Shown here: piece by piece, positions 63,066-64,000 of the stretch
How positions within the stretch are numbered: the stretch's first letter is position 1
How the letters are laid out: the number at the start of each line of letters is the position of its first letter
NCBI GenBank assembly: GCA_021730635.1
Contig: JAJNNC010000010.1
Location: 1-64,000 of the forward strand
Length of the DNA stretch: 64,000 nt
DNA from: Catalimonadaceae bacterium JC749
GTDB taxonomy: Bacteria > Bacteroidota > Bacteroidia > Cytophagales > Cyclobacteriaceae
Reading direction: 5' to 3'
Program-made: the position numbers and the translations under genes
Notes under the pieces: generated by a model
Told to the model about the DNA's origin: nothing
Databases searched by the model: none
What the model saw: only the letters and a program-made list of their open reading frames with translations

Positions 63066-63892
63066 TTACTGAAAAGTGTATGATGTGTTCTAAACAGTAT
63101 GTCAGTGTGACAATCCTCATCATGGCGATAGCCAGCTTGATGCAGGCTTGTACGTATGACGTGGTGCCAGCGCCCGAAGATTGCTCTGACCCCCCTGTCA
63201 TACAACTTATATCGGTAGAAGATGCCAGCTGTGGTGTAGCCAGTGGGGCTATCCAGGTACAGGCATCAGCCGGAGAAGCCCCCTATGTATTCCGAATCAA
63301 TGGAGAGGGAGCCAATGCCGAAGGTAAATTCAATAACCTAAAGGCGGGCAACTATTCGGTGACCGTAGCGGATAATAAGGGTTGTACTCATACTTTAGAG
63401 GTTCAGGTGAATAACCAGGATGGCCTCAACGTCACCGTAGAAACGACGGAGGCTGCCTGCGGTACAGCGGAGGGAAGTATCCGTATTCATGCGGAAGGAG
63501 GAGAAGAACCCTACCAGTTCAAGCTTGACCAGCAGGCATTTCAAAGCAGTAGCACCTTTGCTCAACTGCTCCCTGGCTCCTACGAGATCACCGCGCAGGA
63601 TGCCAATGGGTGTGAAGTAGTGCAATCGGTACAGCTCAGCAGTGGTGTGGCCTTCGAACAGGTTGAGGCTATCATTAAAACAAACTGTGCAGTGTCCAAC
63701 TGCCACGATGGCACCACATCCCCTGACTTTCGCCAGCAGGAGGTAATCCGGCAAAAAGCAGAAAGAATAGGAGACCGTACCGGTAACAAAACCATGCCGC
63801 CGTCTTCCAGTGGGAAAAAACTTTCCGATGAGGAAATAGCGCATATTGCCTGCTGGGTTGGTGATGGAGCCCCTGCGGAAAATTCACAATAA
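63059..63892 (+). CDS. Lipoprotein with SprB-like repeats and a CX4CH cytochrome-like domain
   Basis: A lipoprotein of 277 residues (lipobox SLMQAC). Two related repeat units follow, VEDASCGVASGAIQVQASAGEAPYVFRING and TEAACGTAEGSIRIHAEGGEEPYQFKLD, each ending in a YxVT/YEIT-xxDxxGC segment. They resemble the SprB-type repeats of gliding adhesins. The C-terminal 85 residues contain TNCAVSNCHDG, a CX4CH motif in place of the usual CX2CH, with later MPPSSSGKKLSDEEIAHIACWV, like a short cytochrome c of Bacteroidota. It overlaps the COG4315-type gene and is followed by a partial gene 32 bp on, so it belongs to the array-G operon. Haem attachment is likely but unproven. Confidence 0.75.
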   Translation: MVITEKCMMCSKQYVSVTILIMAIASLMQACTYDVVPAPEDCSDPPVIQLISVEDASCGVASGAIQVQASAGEAPYVFRINGEGANAEGKFNNLKAGNYSVTVADNKGCTHTLEVQVNNQDGLNVTVETTEAACGTAEGSIRIHAEGGEEPYQFKLDQQAFQSSSTFAQLLPGSYEITAQDANGCEVVQSVQLSSGVAFEQVEAIIKTNCAVSNCHDGTTSPDFRQQEVIRQKAERIGDRTGNKTMPPSSSGKKLSDEEIAHIACWVGDGAPAENSQ

Positions 63893-63924
63893 GTAAAAAC
63901 AGTCATTATTTATATTAATCGATC

Positions 63925-64000
63925 ATGAAAACTATCTGTATATTAGGAATATCAATGCTCACTTTAGGCATTGTTCCTTTAAAGGCCCAGGATAAATACA
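63925..64000 (+). CDS. Exported protein, cut by the window end
   Basis: The first 25 codons of a gene continuing past the window: MKTICILGISMLTLGIVPLK, then AQDKY. It begins with a signal peptide and a likely cleavage after KAQ. It lies 32 bp after the cytochrome-like lipoprotein gene and is probably the third gene of the array-G operon. Function cannot be judged. Confidence 0.6.
   Translation, partial: MKTICILGISMLTLGIVPLKAQDKY

Noticed and set aside
1-64000. CRISPR arrays, tRNA or rRNA genes, transposases
   Set aside because: No spaced identical repeats of CRISPR type, no cloverleaf or rRNA sequence and no transposase motifs were seen on either strand.

Overview
The window is one stretch of a Bacteroidota chromosome, most likely from the order Cytophagales. 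A SusC/SusD pair, lipoproteins with Bacteroidota-style lipoboxes, a sensor kinase with a two-component propeller, tandem FtsX-type permeases, TPR-HTH regulators and -7 promoter elements of the form TANNTTTG all point this way. No rRNA, tRNA, CRISPR array or insertion sequence was seen.

Left end (1-4.1 kb): a hemerythrin-like protein followed by an Rrf2 regulator with IscR-like cluster ligands, a lipoprotein cytochrome c, and a nitrilase-family amidase on the other strand. Region 4.5-33 kb is an atypical carbohydrate-utilisation locus. It holds a GH127-type secreted hydrolase, SusC and SusD, and three large tandem FG-GAP/VCBS-ASPIC lipoproteins, two of whose junctions are ATGA overlaps, with two small secreted proteins between the first and second. 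It continues with a secreted enolase-superfamily dehydratase and a secreted DUF5695-like protein. On the opposite strand lie a sugar isomerase-like TIM barrel, an N,N-dimethylformamidase-like protein and a propeller/HEAT/cytochrome c lipoprotein. Region 33-42.4 kb carries an EamA permease, an MFS permease, a propeller hybrid histidine kinase ending in Hpt, and an ECF sigma operon (sigma, HEAT-repeat anti-sigma candidate, two secreted beta-strand adhesin-like proteins).

Region 42.6-49 kb is mixed: an isochorismatase-like hydrolase, a tandem esterase with a dead first domain, an FtsX permease, an SGNH hydrolase and a truncated MddA/NnrU-like methyltransferase.

The most striking feature lies between 49.4 and 62.3 kb. 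Seven promoters, on both strands, carry the same operator array: 9-bp direct repeats of consensus NTGTNNACY, arranged in pairs with an 11-bp period. Five promoters have the exact start-to-start spacing 11-22-11 over four repeats, one has 11-32-11, and one has a single pair. In all seven the last repeat ends 31 or 32 bp before a TANNTTTG -7 element, and no usual -33 TTTG box is evident. Several of the transcripts also share a leader motif, TTTCTTCAATNATTCAACT. One array precedes a membrane TPR-HTH regulator gene in the middle of the cluster, which is therefore the leading candidate for the binding protein. The candidate regulon comprises that regulator, two small secreted or membrane proteins, a three-repeat lipoprotein, a five-gene operon (methyltransferase, alpha/beta hydrolase, amino-acid permease, lipoprotein, di-haem peroxidase), a possibly frameshifted small ORF, and an operon of a COG4315-type lipoprotein with a CX4CH cytochrome-like lipoprotein. 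Decayed gene remnants lie between the arrays (53.4-53.6 kb) and at 32.8-32.9 kb.
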